Assembly: GCF_003590795.1 (NCBI RefSeq) | Contig: NZ_QYUL01000003.1 | Span: 496,001-560,000, forward strand | Source: Azospirillum cavernae | GTDB lineage: Bacteria; Pseudomonadota; Alphaproteobacteria; Azospirillales; Azospirillaceae | DNA length: 64,000 bases | Reading direction: 5' to 3' | Shown here: positions 39,969-49,276 of the stretch, one piece after another | How positions within the stretch are numbered: the stretch's first letter is position 1 | Layout of the letters: each line of letters begins with the position of its first letter | Program-made: the position numbers and the translations under genes | Notes under the pieces: generated by a model | Databases searched by the model: none | Seen by the model: only the letters and a program-made list of their open reading frames with translations | What the model was told of the DNA's origin: nothing

Positions 39969-40796
39969 TCAGGGGCCTGTGGAGAAACCACCCAGGCTGT
40001 ACAGGCCGCGCTGACCATCCACCGGCTTGAACTTGTCGGTGATGCCCAACACGGTTTCGGCGCCGCCCAGATAGAGAACCCCATCCTGCGGCATCTGGCG
40101 GGCGATGCCCTCCAGAACCTTGCCCTTGGTCGGACCGTCAAAATAAATCAGCACGTTGCGGCAGAACACGATGTCGAACTGCCCCAGCGCCGACAGATCG
40201 CCCAGCAAATTCCATTCGCGAAACGAGGCCATCTGCCGCAATTGCGGACTGATCTGCCACTTGTCGCCATTCTGCTTGAAATGCTTCACCAGCATGGTGA
40301 TCGGCAGGCCGCGCTGTACCTCGAACTGGGTGTAGACGCCCGCCTTGGACCGTTCGACCATTTCCGCTGAAATGTCGGTGCCGACGATCTCCACCCGCCA
40401 ACCGGCCAGCTTCGCCGCCTCGTCGTTCAGGATCATCGCCAGCGAATAGGCCTCTTGGCCCGAAGAGCAGGCCGCCGACCAGATGCGGATCGACCGCTTG
40501 GCCGCCCGCGTCGCCATCAGACGGGGCAAAACCAATTGGCGAAACTGGTCGAATGGCTTCTGATCGCGGAAGAAGGAGGACTCGTTCGTCGTCATCGCTT
40601 CGGTGATGTCGCGCAGCAGCGCTTCATCCTTCCGCGTGCGGACGGTGATCGCGAGTTCCTCCAGCCCCTTCATGTTCCATTTGCGCGCCACCGGCATCAG
40701 CCGGGATTCGAGCAAATAGGCCTTGTCGCGGGTCAGGACCAAGCCGGAACGCTGCTTGAGCAGCGTGGAGAACATGTCGAAATCTTCGACTCTCAT
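39969..40796 (-). CDS. cheR: Chemotaxis protein methyltransferase CheR
   Basis: SAM-dependent methylation of chemoreceptor glutamates. 275 residues: N-terminal helical domain (MRVEDFDMFSTLLKQRSGL) and a Rossmann methyltransferase domain with MTTNESSFFRDQKPFDQF, IWSAACSSGQEAYSLAM (SAM loop), IVGTDIS and FCRNVLIYFD. The ATG overlaps the cheB stop (ATGA). Last gene of cheA-cheW-cheY-cheB-cheR. Confidence 0.96.
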   Translation of the reverse strand: MRVEDFDMFSTLLKQRSGLVLTRDKAYLLESRLMPVARKWNMKGLEELAITVRTRKDEALLRDITEAMTTNESSFFRDQKPFDQFRQLVLPRLMATRAAKRSIRIWSAACSSGQEAYSLAMILNDEAAKLAGWRVEIVGTDISAEMVERSKAGVYTQFEVQRGLPITMLVKHFKQNGDKWQISPQLRQMASFREWNLLGDLSALGQFDIVFCRNVLIYFDGPTKGKVLEGIARQMPQDGVLYLGGAETVLGITDKFKPVDGQRGLYSLGGFSTGP

Positions 40797-41956
40797 GCTG
40801 CCCTCGACGCGAACTTGCGGATGTAGGGACCAATTTCCTTCAGCGGCAGAATGGCCGAGCAGATGCCCGCCTGCGCCACCGCGCCGGGCATGCCCCAAAC
40901 CACGCTGGACGCCTCGTCCTGGCCAATCAGGGTGCCGCCGCCATTGACGACCTCGGTGCAGCCCTTCAAGCCGTCCTGGCCCATGCCGGTCAGGATGCAG
41001 GCCAAAATCTTGCGTCCGCCATAGGCCTTTAGGATCGACCGCATCATCGGATCAACCGCCGGGCGGCAGAAATTCTCGGGCGGATCCTTGGTCAGCGAAA
41101 TCACATTCGCCCCACCGCGCTGGGCCACCAGCATGTGAAAGTCGCCCGGCGCGATGTAGCAGCGGCCTTGCACGACGGGTTCGCCGTCCTTGGCTTCCTT
41201 CGCGTCGATGCCGCACTGGCGGGTGATGTGCTCCGCCAAAATGGTGGTGAAGGTCGCCGGCATGTGCTGGGTGATCAGGATGGGCTGCGTCACCGCGCCC
41301 TTCATGTGCGACAGCACTTCAAACAGGGCCTGCGGCCCGCCGGTCGAACTGCCGATGGCGATCACGTCCGGCTTGACTTGCATGCCCATCGGGGCTGGCC
41401 GGGTGGTGATCGGCGCCTGTTCGCGTTTGAGCGACAAGGGCACATAGGCGGGCGACAGCGGGCGGATTTCGCCCCGGCTGCGCGATCCGGCGCGTCGCGC
41501 CGCCGCGCCCAGCGCCTTGACCTTGGCCACCAGCTCGCGCTTGAAATCCTCGGCCCCGCCGATCTCGCGGGTGGAGGTCGGCTTGGGGATGTAGTCGGCG
41601 GCCCCGGCCGACAGGCAGCGGATCGACACGTCGGCGCCGCGCAGGGTCAGCGTCGAGGCCATGATGATCTTGACCTGCGGCGCGACCGCCAACAGCTTTG
41701 GAATGGCGGTCAAGCCATCCATCACCGGCATTTCGATGTCGAGAACGATGACGTCGATGGAGTTGCGTTGCAGCGAATTCACCGCCATCTGGCCATCGCC
41801 GACCGACGTCACCACCCGAATGTCGGTGTCACCCTCCAGCGCGCGGGTCAGCAGCCCACGAATGACGGCGGAATCATCCACCACCATGACCCGGATCGGA
41901 TCCGGGTTCGCGGGCTTTGCGCTGGTGAGGGAGCTTCTGCCAAAACTGTCCGACAT
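40793..41956 (-). CDS. cheB: Chemotaxis response regulator methylesterase CheB
   Basis: Demethylates/deamidates chemoreceptors when phosphorylated. 387 residues: receiver domain with VIVLDIEMPVMDGL (phospho-Asp), Arg-rich linker, and C-terminal esterase with the Ser-His-Asp triad in IGSSTGGPQAL, ITQHMPATFT and GMGQDGL. AAAGGCGA precedes the ATG. 64 bp after cheY; translationally coupled to cheR. Confidence 0.96.
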   Translation of the reverse strand: MSDSFGRSSLTSAKPANPDPIRVMVVDDSAVIRGLLTRALEGDTDIRVVTSVGDGQMAVNSLQRNSIDVIVLDIEMPVMDGLTAIPKLLAVAPQVKIIMASTLTLRGADVSIRCLSAGAADYIPKPTSTREIGGAEDFKRELVAKVKALGAAARRAGSRSRGEIRPLSPAYVPLSLKREQAPITTRPAPMGMQVKPDVIAIGSSTGGPQALFEVLSHMKGAVTQPILITQHMPATFTTILAEHITRQCGIDAKEAKDGEPVVQGRCYIAPGDFHMLVAQRGGANVISLTKDPPENFCRPAVDPMMRSILKAYGGRKILACILTGMGQDGLKGCTEVVNGGGTLIGQDEASSVVWGMPGAVAQAGICSAILPLKEIGPYIRKFASRAA

Positions 41957-42020
41957 AACGACCGATCGCCTTTCAACTCAACATCCGAACGAAGAACCGC
42001 GTGTCACGCGGACCGACGGA

Positions 42021-42386
42021 TCACAGCAAGCCCACCTGTGCGAACTTGGTCTGGATGATGTCGCTGTCGAAGGGCTTCATGATGTACTCGTTGGCCCCGG
42101 CCGACAGCGCTTCCTGGATGTGAGCCAGATCGTTCTCGGTGGTGCAGAAGACAACCTTGGGGAAGTCCCCGCCGCTCATCTTGCGCAGCCGCCGCAGAAA
42201 CTCGATGCCGTTCATCACCGGCATGTTCCAGTCGAGCAGGATGGCGTCGGGCATCTGCACCGCACAGGTTTCCATCGCCTGCTTGCCGTCCTCCGCCTCG
42301 GTGCACGCGAAGTTCAGTTCCTCTAGGATCTTGCGCGCGACCTTGCGGACAACGCGACTGTCGTCGACGACCAAGCAGGATTTCAT
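42021..42386 (-). CDS. cheY: Chemotaxis response regulator CheY
   Basis: Single-domain receiver, 121 residues, that carries the signal from CheA to the flagellar switch. VVDDSR acidic pocket, phospho-acceptor Asp52 in LLDWNMPVMNG, Thr in VFCTTEN and Lys in IMKPFD are all present. Located between cheW and cheB. Confidence 0.95.
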   Translation of the reverse strand: MKSCLVVDDSRVVRKVARKILEELNFACTEAEDGKQAMETCAVQMPDAILLDWNMPVMNGIEFLRRLRKMSGGDFPKVVFCTTENDLAHIQEALSAGANEYIMKPFDSDIIQTKFAQVGLL

Positions 42387-42440
42387 CTCGATAGCGCCTC
42401 AGGAAGCATGACGGGACGTGCGAAGGAGGAGGACGACGGA

Positions 42441-42941
42441 TTAGGCCGTCTCGACCGTCGTGAAGTTGAGCAGACGCGGCACGTCCAACACAACCATCAA
42501 CTGACCGTTCAGGCGGTAAATTCCTGTGGACACTTCGCGCCAACGCGGATCCAGCGTGGCGGGGTTGCGCTCGAAATCCTCGTTGGTGAGGCTCAACACC
42601 TCGCCGACCGAATCGACCATCAGACTGTACAGCTCGCCGCGCAAATCGACGACGATGGACATGCCGGGCTTGTCCTTCGACCGACCGGGCAAACCAAGCC
42701 GCAACCGAACGTCGATGGCGGTGACGATGCGGCCACGCAGGTTGAGCGATCCGGCGACCTCGGGCGGAGCCAGCGGGATCCGGGTGATCCGCTGGTTGCC
42801 GAGGACGTCTTGCACCTGAAGGACCGGGATGCCGAACATCTGATCGGCGATCGTCATGGTCACATAGTCCTGGTTGCCGGTGGCGACGAGGTCGTCGCCC
42901 TTCGACTTGCGGACGGTGGAGGGCAGCTTGGCGTTGCTCAT
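42441..42941 (-). CDS. cheW: Chemotaxis coupling protein CheW
   Basis: Adaptor linking chemoreceptors to CheA. 166 residues, with a charged N-terminal extension of about 20 residues before the SH3-like core (YVTMTIADQMFGIPVLQVQDVL, LAPPEVAGSLNLRGRIVTAIDVR). The NLRGR receptor-binding loop is intact. Start overlaps the cheA stop (ATGA). Confidence 0.95.
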   Translation of the reverse strand: MSNAKLPSTVRKSKGDDLVATGNQDYVTMTIADQMFGIPVLQVQDVLGNQRITRIPLAPPEVAGSLNLRGRIVTAIDVRLRLGLPGRSKDKPGMSIVVDLRGELYSLMVDSVGEVLSLTNEDFERNPATLDPRWREVSTGIYRLNGQLMVVLDVPRLLNFTTVETA

Positions 42942-45730
42942 GCGGCACCTTTATGGTCGGTCAGCGTCTGCTGGAGAGCGTAAAGCAGCGCGTCGCGGTC
43001 GAACTTGGCGACGTAATCGTTGAAACCGGCGATCCGGCCACGATCAAGATCGCGCGGGCTGGCGTGGCTGGACAATGCCACCATCGGCACACGCTGCCAA
43101 CGGCTGCCATGGCGCACCGCCTCGGCGAAATCGAAACCATTCATGCCCGGCATCTCGATGTCCGACACGATGACGTCGAAATCTTCGCCCGCTTCGCACA
43201 AGGCCAGAGCGTCGTTGGCGTTTTCCACCGCCGTGACGTCGTAACCGGCCACCGACAGCAACGGCGTCAGCAGGTTGCGGAAGAAGGGGCTGTCATCGAC
43301 CAGCAACACGCGATGGAGCTTCTCCTCCTCGTAACCGTCGTTGGTGCCCGACCCGAACCAATCCTTGTAGGCTTGAGTCAGGAAGAAGCCGGCGTCGATG
43401 ACCTCGGTCGCCTTGCCCGCGATGATCGCCGACCCCATCAGGCCAGGACGTTCGGCGGCCAACTGGACGTTCAGCTTCTCTTCCACGATGTCGACGATCT
43501 CGTCGACGATCAGACCCATCGAGCGGTCGCCGTCGGCGAAGACCAGAACCGGCTGACGGCCTTCCTTGCCCAGCATGAAGTTCGGGTCGATGGGGACCAG
43601 GGGCATCAGCTTGCCGCGATACTGGACCATCGGCAGGCCGTTCGACATTTCGACGGTGGCGACATCGACGTCTTCCAGACGGGCGACGAGCGACAGCGGA
43701 ACCGCCTTGGGGGCGCCATCGCCCGCGCGGAACAGCAGAAGCGCCATCTTGTCTTCCTGACGCTGGGTCTGGACCGCCGTGGTTTCCTTGCCGACCACGT
43801 CCGCGACCGCCATTTCGCCCGTCGCCGAGGCGATGCCGTTGGGATCCAGGATCATGATGACCGAGCCGTCACCCAGGATCGTGTTGCCCGAGAACATCTC
43901 GATGTGGCGCAGGATCGGGGCGACCGGCTTGACGACGATTTCCTCGGTGTCGAACACGCGGTCGACCATGATGCCGAAGGTGTAGGTGCCGACCTGGGTG
44001 ACGACGATGAAGGTCTCGTCCTCGGTCTTGGTCGACGCCTCGTTGTCGTCCAGCTTCAGCAACTCCTGCAACGACACCAGCGGCAGCAGGCGGTTGCGCA
44101 GGCGCAGGACCGGCGTTCCCTTCAGCCGCTCAATGGTGTGTTCGCTGTCGGTGGCGGCGCGCACCAGCTCGACGACGCTGATCTGCGGAATGGCGAAGCG
44201 TTCCGCCGCGCATTCGACGATCAAGGCCGAGACGATGGCCAAGGTCAGCGGGATCTTGATGACGAAGGTCGAGCCACGGCCCTGGAGCGACTTGATTTCG
44301 ATCGTGCCGCCGATCTTTTCGATGTTGGTCTTCACCACGTCCATGCCGACGCCACGGCCCGACACGTTGGTGACTTTGGCCGCCGTCGAGAAGCCCGGCT
44401 TCATGATGAACTGGATGATCTGCTGATCGGTCATCGAGGCCAGCTCGATTTCCGAGGCCATGTTGTTTTGAATGGCCTTCTGCTTGATCTTGTCGATGGC
44501 CAGACCCCGACCATCATCTTGAATCTCGATGATGATGTGGCCGCCTTCGTGATAGGCGTTCAGGGTGATCCGACCCGTCTCGATCTTGCCCGACTTGACG
44601 CGCTCGGCGGGGATTTCCAGACCATGGTCGGCGCTGTTGCGCACCATGTGGGTCAGCGGATCCTTAATCAGCTCCAGAACCTGACGGTCCAACTCGGTGT
44701 CGGCGCCGAGCATCTGGAGGTCGATCTTTTTGTTCAGTTCATGCGCCAGATCGCGGACCAGACGCGGCAGCTTGGCCCAGGCGTTGCCGATGGGCTGCAT
44801 GCGCGTCTTCATGACGCCCTCTTGCAACTCCGACGTCACATGGTTCAGGCGTTGCAGCGGCGCGGCGAACTCGCTTTCCTTTTGCGAGCGCAGGATCTGG
44901 AGGAGCTGGTTGCGGGTCAGCACCAGTTCCGAAACCATGGTCATCAGGTTTTCGAGCAGATCCACGTTGACGCGGATGGTCTGCGCGGCGACCGCCGATT
45001 CTTTCGTCGCGTTTTCCGAATTGCCGTCGTTGGCGTGACCAGCCCCACCCGCCGAAGCGACCGGCGTCGCGGCCACCGGCACCTTGGCGGCGGCGACGGG
45101 TTCCGGCTCCGGAACGACCAAATCTTGAGAGGGCGCGGGTTCCGGCGTCGGTTCCGGCGCGCGCGGGGCGAGCGCGGTGCTGGCCGGAGCGGCGGGGGCC
45201 GGGGGCGGAACCGGCGTCGCCGGGCCTGGGATGGAGTTCCACAGGGCTTCCAGCTCGTCCAGCGTGTTGGGGCGCTCTTCGGCGGCGGCCACGGCGGGCG
45301 CGCTTGGCGGCGGCGGCGGAGCGGCGTCAACCACCGGGGCCGGGGCGCCCAACTTGCCTTCGGCGCACAGATTCAACCGCTCGATCAGCGGGATGTCGTC
45401 GCCGGGCGGTTCCGCCTCGGTCGCTTCCAGAACCGCCAGCAGGCTCTTGATGGTGTCCAACGCCTGAAGGATCAAAGAGACCGCTTCGGGGTTGATGGTC
45501 AGTTCGCCATCACGGAACTTGCCCAGCACGTTTTCCGACGCGTGCGCCACCTTTTCCAGGCGCGGCAGGCCGAGAAAGCCGCAAGTGCCCTTGATGGTGT
45601 GAACGAGACGGAAAATGTTGGACAGCAGTTCCGGGTTGTTGGGGTTCTGCTCCAATCGGACCAACTCGACGTCGAGCACCGATAGGTTTTCGTTGGTTTC
45701 CGTTAGAAATTCGGAGAGCAGATCATCCAT
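42938..45730 (-). CDS. cheA: Hybrid chemotaxis histidine kinase CheA with C-terminal receiver
   Basis: 930 residues, longer than ordinary CheA (about 650-700). Order: Hpt P1 (His44 in LVHTIKGTCGFL), a long Pro/Ala-rich linker (about 125-245), dimerisation P3, ATPase P4 (HMVRNSADHGLE, DDGRGLAIDKIK, GRGVGMDVVKTNI), CheW-like P5, a second CheW-like segment (about 665-790), then a receiver (VLLVDDSPFFRN, VIVSDIEMPGMNGFDF). The receiver may act as a phosphate sink. First gene of the operon. A separate CheY-binding P2 is not evident. Confidence 0.95.
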   Translation of the reverse strand: MDDLLSEFLTETNENLSVLDVELVRLEQNPNNPELLSNIFRLVHTIKGTCGFLGLPRLEKVAHASENVLGKFRDGELTINPEAVSLILQALDTIKSLLAVLEATEAEPPGDDIPLIERLNLCAEGKLGAPAPVVDAAPPPPPSAPAVAAAEERPNTLDELEALWNSIPGPATPVPPPAPAAPASTALAPRAPEPTPEPAPSQDLVVPEPEPVAAAKVPVAATPVASAGGAGHANDGNSENATKESAVAAQTIRVNVDLLENLMTMVSELVLTRNQLLQILRSQKESEFAAPLQRLNHVTSELQEGVMKTRMQPIGNAWAKLPRLVRDLAHELNKKIDLQMLGADTELDRQVLELIKDPLTHMVRNSADHGLEIPAERVKSGKIETGRITLNAYHEGGHIIIEIQDDGRGLAIDKIKQKAIQNNMASEIELASMTDQQIIQFIMKPGFSTAAKVTNVSGRGVGMDVVKTNIEKIGGTIEIKSLQGRGSTFVIKIPLTLAIVSALIVECAAERFAIPQISVVELVRAATDSEHTIERLKGTPVLRLRNRLLPLVSLQELLKLDDNEASTKTEDETFIVVTQVGTYTFGIMVDRVFDTEEIVVKPVAPILRHIEMFSGNTILGDGSVIMILDPNGIASATGEMAVADVVGKETTAVQTQRQEDKMALLLFRAGDGAPKAVPLSLVARLEDVDVATVEMSNGLPMVQYRGKLMPLVPIDPNFMLGKEGRQPVLVFADGDRSMGLIVDEIVDIVEEKLNVQLAAERPGLMGSAIIAGKATEVIDAGFFLTQAYKDWFGSGTNDGYEEEKLHRVLLVDDSPFFRNLLTPLLSVAGYDVTAVENANDALALCEAGEDFDVIVSDIEMPGMNGFDFAEAVRHGSRWQRVPMVALSSHASPRDLDRGRIAGFNDYVAKFDRDALLYALQQTLTDHKGAA

Positions 45731-45889
45731 GTCGCATTCCCCAGGCCCAATGTTATGGTCCGCGCCGACCTGCGGCTCGAACAGGCGCTCTGTCGAGCCG
45801 CCGATTGCGTTCCAGTCCAGGTGTATGGCCGGAGCGTGGCAAACACTGATTAAGAGAACCTTACCCGCAGTGATAGGGAAATCTCACAA

Positions 45890-45914
45890 CGCCCCGCCGA
45901 AAATCGGCGGGGCG
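45890..45914. promoter_or_regulatory. Hairpin directly upstream of a small gene's ribosome-binding site
   Basis: CGCCCCGCCGA (45890-45900), AAA loop, TCGGCGGGGCG (45904-45914): perfect 11-bp stem ending 9 bases before the AGGAGG at 45924. It could control translation of the 57-residue gene or be an attenuator in its leader. Confidence 0.5.
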
Positions 45915-45933
45915 GATTGTCACAGGAGGTTCA

Positions 45934-46107
45934 ATGAGGGACGCGGATCTCGCCAAAACCGTGCGCGACGCGGTGGCGACCCTGAACGAAGCCTTGGCGC
46001 TGGCGGCTCGCCACAATCTGGCGGTGACATTGCGCACCACGGCGCATCAAACCACGGGTGGCGTCGAGCGGGTTGTCGTCGACTCGCAAATTTTCAAACA
46101 ATTGTGA
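45934..46107 (+). CDS. Small 57-residue hypothetical protein
   Basis: Starts MRDADLAKTVRDAVATLNEALALAA and ends DSQIFKQL. An ideal AGGAGG at 45924-45929 with 4 nt spacing supports it as a real gene despite its size. Predicted amphipathic N-terminal helix (about 3-28) then two or three strands (NLAVTLRTT, GVERVVVDSQI). Divergent from cheA and convergent with chpT. No family recognised. Confidence 0.7.
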   Translation: MRDADLAKTVRDAVATLNEALALAARHNLAVTLRTTAHQTTGGVERVVVDSQIFKQL

Positions 46108-46122
46108 AAAATTGCGACAACG

Positions 46123-46806
46123 TCACCAGTCGGCGCTGAAGATCAGCCGATCGGCGCCCGACGGAGTCGCGGCAAGGCGCAGCCCGGCATCCTCCGCGAA
46201 GCGCCCAGTGACATAAGCGTGAACGCTGCGCGGCGTCAGGGTGGCGGTGGGCGCGCCGACCAGCGCGGCGGCCAGTTCGGCGCTCAACCCGCCGGGCCGC
46301 CCTGTGGCGGTGACGGTGACGCGGCCCGCCGTCGCGTCGCCCTCCCCGGCCACGGCGATTCGCCCGCCATAGGGCAACGCCTCTTCGGCCAGCACGACCA
46401 TGTTCAGCAGCAGCTTCGCCACGCCGCGCCGGTCGCCGAGCGCCGGATCGGGGGTGCGCTCGGGCCAATCCAGCGCGCTGCGGCCGCCATCGATCCAGCC
46501 CGCCGCCGCGTCGCGCGCGTCGGCAAACCCCCGCTGTTCGCGTCCGGCGGCGCCATAGGCCAAACGGAAAACCCGCAGACGGCGGTCCGCCTGGTTTGAG
46601 GAGTGATCGATCAAGGCCACCGCTTCGCCAAGAAAGCCCTGCCCCAACGCCGCGCCGGTCACTGGATCCGCCTCCGCGTCCTCGCGCATTTCCTCGATCA
46701 ACTCCAACCCGTTGCGGATGGCGCCAACCGGGCTGACCAGATCGTGGCACAGCTTGGAGGCGAGCAATTCAAGGATGCGAACCTCGATGGTGACGGGTGA
46801 GGTCAT
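46123..46806 (-). CDS. chpT: Histidine phosphotransferase ChpT
   Basis: Phosphorelay protein passing phosphate from CckA to CtrA and CpdR. 227 residues. LLASKLCHDLVSPVGAIRNGLELIEE near the N-terminus is the ChpT signature, with the phosphoryl His in CHDLVSP; the C-terminal half is a degenerate HATPase-like fold (GVAKLLLNMVVLAEEALPYGG). ATG at 46806 is chosen; a GTG at 46845 would add 13 residues; neither has a good ribosome-binding site. ctrA is 7 kb away in this window. Confidence 0.9.
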   Translation of the reverse strand: MTSPVTIEVRILELLASKLCHDLVSPVGAIRNGLELIEEMREDAEADPVTGAALGQGFLGEAVALIDHSSNQADRRLRVFRLAYGAAGREQRGFADARDAAAGWIDGGRSALDWPERTPDPALGDRRGVAKLLLNMVVLAEEALPYGGRIAVAGEGDATAGRVTVTATGRPGGLSAELAAALVGAPTATLTPRSVHAYVTGRFAEDAGLRLAATPSGADRLIFSADW

Positions 46807-46942
46807 GGAGGTGGTCACGGAGCCAGTCACGAGGGGGGTCTCCACGCGGCAGAGAAGCGGGTTGCTGCCCGTCCATTATACCCTATATCGTCCCTCTTGT
46901 AACGTCAGTGGGCGCGAGTGGCGGATGGGAGGGACGACTGTG

Positions 46943-47122
46943 ATGGATGACGGGTTGGTTCCCGGCGCCTGGGTGCGGCATCCGACGCAAGCCGATTGGG
47001 GGTTGGGGCAGGTGCAATCGGCGATTCGCAACCGGGTGACGGTGAATTTCGAGCATGCGGGCAAGGTGTTGATCGACGCCGCCGTTGTCGCCTTGACCGT
47101 GGTGGATCCGGATGTCGGGTGA
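46943..47122 (+). CDS. DUF3553-family small protein
   Basis: 59 residues starting MDDGLVPGAWVRHPTQADWGLGQVQS, with VNFEHAGKVLIDAAVVALTVVD, an SH3-like beta barrel reminiscent of UvrD/CarD-type Tudor-like domains found as DUF3553. GGGAGGG lies about 9 nt before the ATG at 46943; an earlier in-frame ATG at 46925 overlaps that site. Divergent from chpT. Confidence 0.8.
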   Translation: MDDGLVPGAWVRHPTQADWGLGQVQSAIRNRVTVNFEHAGKVLIDAAVVALTVVDPDVG

Positions 47123-47206
47123 ACGCCCGCTTCGTCCATGGTCAGCTTCGCCCACCCCCACCCCTGTTTTTCGCCGTTCCGGCGACGCTTGCCGAGGAGT
47201 CGTTTG

Positions 47207-47329
47207 ATGAAGGCCATGTTTTTGGGTTTTGCCGCCGCGATCATCGTTGGGGTCGCCGCCGCCGCCGTGCTGACCGGCGCCGACATGTCCAGCGCGACGC
47301 GTTTTTCCTCCCTCTCGGTTCGGTTGTAA
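47207..47329 (+). CDS. Small single-pass membrane peptide, 40 residues
   Basis: MKAMFLGFAAAIIVGVAAAAVL forms one transmembrane helix, followed by a short polar tail ending SSLSVRL. GAGGAG lies 7 nt before the ATG at 47207. The helix and terminal VRL resemble short conserved membrane peptides common in alphaproteobacteria; the role is unknown. Located between the DUF3553 gene and a sensor kinase. Confidence 0.65.
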   Translation: MKAMFLGFAAAIIVGVAAAAVLTGADMSSATRFSSLSVRL

Positions 47330-47433
47330 GAGCGCGCGTCTTCGGGAAATGACGCTTTTAACGCGTCTTTCCTTGAGAGGCTGCACGGTATAGGCTCGTC
47401 GGCGTCGGTGGGGGCGCGAAGGCGGGGAAACGC

Positions 47434-49263
47434 GTGATTTCACGTCTGAAAGGGGGAATGAGCGCGTTTGGGCTGCTGCTGATCCTTGGCTTGAACGCCA
47501 TGATCGGCGCTGATTTGCTGCGCGAACATGATGATCTGATGGCGCGGGCGCGGGAGGAAACCCAGAGCCTGAGCCTGATCCTGGAACGTCAAGCCACCGA
47601 CAGCGTGACAGGAGTCGGCAAAGTCTTAGCTGGGGTGGCCGAGGTTTTGGACGTGCGCGCCGACCGTTGGGATCGCGGCGATCCTGACGTGCGCGCGCTG
47701 TTGCGTCGCCAAGCGGCCCTGTCGCCGTTGATTCGCGCCCTTCTGGTGATTTCGGCGGATGGTCGCCCAATCCATGACAGCGGCGCTCGGGTGCCCGCCG
47801 ATCTTGATCTGTCTGATCGCGACTATCTGACGACGCAGCGCGACGGCACGGCGGCGGGGAACTTTCTGGGCGTTCCGGTTCGGGGCCGGGTGTCGGGCAA
47901 CTGGTTCGTCAGCATGAGCCGACGGCTGGAAACCCCCGACGGGCGGTTCGCCGGGGTGGTTGCGGCGGTGATTGAGCCAGCGGCGTTTCGCGCCTTTTAC
48001 GAGGCGCTGAAGCTGCGCAACGACGCGGTGGTCACGCTGTATCACGCCAATGGGCCGATGATGGCGCGCTTTCCCGTTCATGACCCCGTCCCTGTTCTGT
48101 CGGCTCATCCATCGGCTGACCCAGCGCCGTCGCCCGCCGCCTCGTTGACAGTGGGGCCGCAGGGAGCCGAATTTCTCGCCAATTCCAGCGATGGGCCAAG
48201 CCGAATCCTCAGCGTCCGCCGGTCGGTGGAGGTTCCGCTGGTCGTGACCGTGTCGTTGTCCACCGATCAAGTGTTGTCGCCCTGGCGCGGCAAGGTAAAA
48301 ATCTCCATCGCTGTGGCGGTGTGCGGCAGCGTGATGCTGGGCTTTCTCACCCTGGTTCTGGTGCGCGAGGCCGGGCGGCGGGAAGCCATGCTGGTCGATC
48401 TGCAAAGCAGCGAATCCGCCCTGCGCGACAGCCAGCAGCGGTTGATTCAGGACATCGCCGGACGCTACCGGGCCGAGGCGGAGTTGATCGCCGCCAAACA
48501 GGCGTCCGACGCCGCCAACCGGGCGAAAACCCAGTTTCTCGCCAACATGAGCCACGAATTGCGGACGCCGCTGAACGCCATCATCGGCTTTGCCGAGGCG
48601 CTGGAAACCGGCATCTTTGGCCGCATGACCGGCAAACAGACCGAATATGTCGGCGACATCCGCCGCTCAGGCCAGCATCTGTTGAGTCTCATCAACGACA
48701 TTCTCGACACCACCAAGGTTGAATCCGGCAAATACGCCCTGCACGAAGAGATCGTGGACATCCGCAATGTGGTGGAGCAGAGCCTGCGGTCGGTGGCGTC
48801 TCAGGTCGCGGAAAAATCCATTGATCTTGCGGCGACGGCGGCGACCGATTTGCCGAGCTTGTACGCGGACGAGCGCGCTTTGCGGCAAATTCTGCTGAAT
48901 CTGCTGTCGAACGCGGTCAAATTCACCCCGGCGAATGGCCGCGTCACGGTGATGGTCGATGCGAGCGAACGCAATCTGCGCATCCGCGTCACCGACACCG
49001 GCATCGGCATTCCCCAAGGCGAGCTGATGCTGGTGATGGAGCCGTTCCATCAGGTGGACAACTCGCACACCCGGCGCTACGCCGGAACCGGGCTTGGCCT
49101 GCCGCTGGTCAAATCGCTGGTTGAGATGCAGGAGGGACGTTTCCTGCTGACCAGCACGGTTGGACGGGGCACCACGGCGACGATCCTGTTCCCCGCCACC
49201 CGCCTGCGCCGCTCCCAGGCGGAGGCATCGCCATCGCCCCGCGTTCCAGAACTGCTGGTTTGA
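47434..49263 (+). CDS. Membrane histidine kinase with extracytoplasmic sensor (DivJ/PleC-like core)
   Basis: 609 residues starting at a GTG with GGCGGGGAAA upstream. Helix at about 8-28, a periplasmic double-Cache-like sensor to about residue 285 (DRDYLTTQRDGTAAGNFLG), second helix about 290-312, a coiled segment, then HisKA (NMSHELRTPLNAIIGFAEAL) and HATPase_c (LLSNAVKF, DTGIGIPQGE, GTGLGLPL). The HisKA text closely resembles the DivJ/PleC/PdhS group. No cognate regulator is adjacent. CtrA-pathway involvement is inferred only. Confidence 0.9.
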   Translation: MISRLKGGMSAFGLLLILGLNAMIGADLLREHDDLMARAREETQSLSLILERQATDSVTGVGKVLAGVAEVLDVRADRWDRGDPDVRALLRRQAALSPLIRALLVISADGRPIHDSGARVPADLDLSDRDYLTTQRDGTAAGNFLGVPVRGRVSGNWFVSMSRRLETPDGRFAGVVAAVIEPAAFRAFYEALKLRNDAVVTLYHANGPMMARFPVHDPVPVLSAHPSADPAPSPAASLTVGPQGAEFLANSSDGPSRILSVRRSVEVPLVVTVSLSTDQVLSPWRGKVKISIAVAVCGSVMLGFLTLVLVREAGRREAMLVDLQSSESALRDSQQRLIQDIAGRYRAEAELIAAKQASDAANRAKTQFLANMSHELRTPLNAIIGFAEALETGIFGRMTGKQTEYVGDIRRSGQHLLSLINDILDTTKVESGKYALHEEIVDIRNVVEQSLRSVASQVAEKSIDLAATAATDLPSLYADERALRQILLNLLSNAVKFTPANGRVTVMVDASERNLRIRVTDTGIGIPQGELMLVMEPFHQVDNSHTRRYAGTGLGLPLVKSLVEMQEGRFLLTSTVGRGTTATILFPATRLRRSQAEASPSPRVPELLV

Positions 49264-49276
49264 GCGTTTTCCGCCG

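Noticed and set aside
42953-45685. 910-codon open frame opposite cheA
   Set aside because: Asp/Arg/Gln-rich antisense shadow; the complementary strand reads a full CheA with all catalytic motifs.
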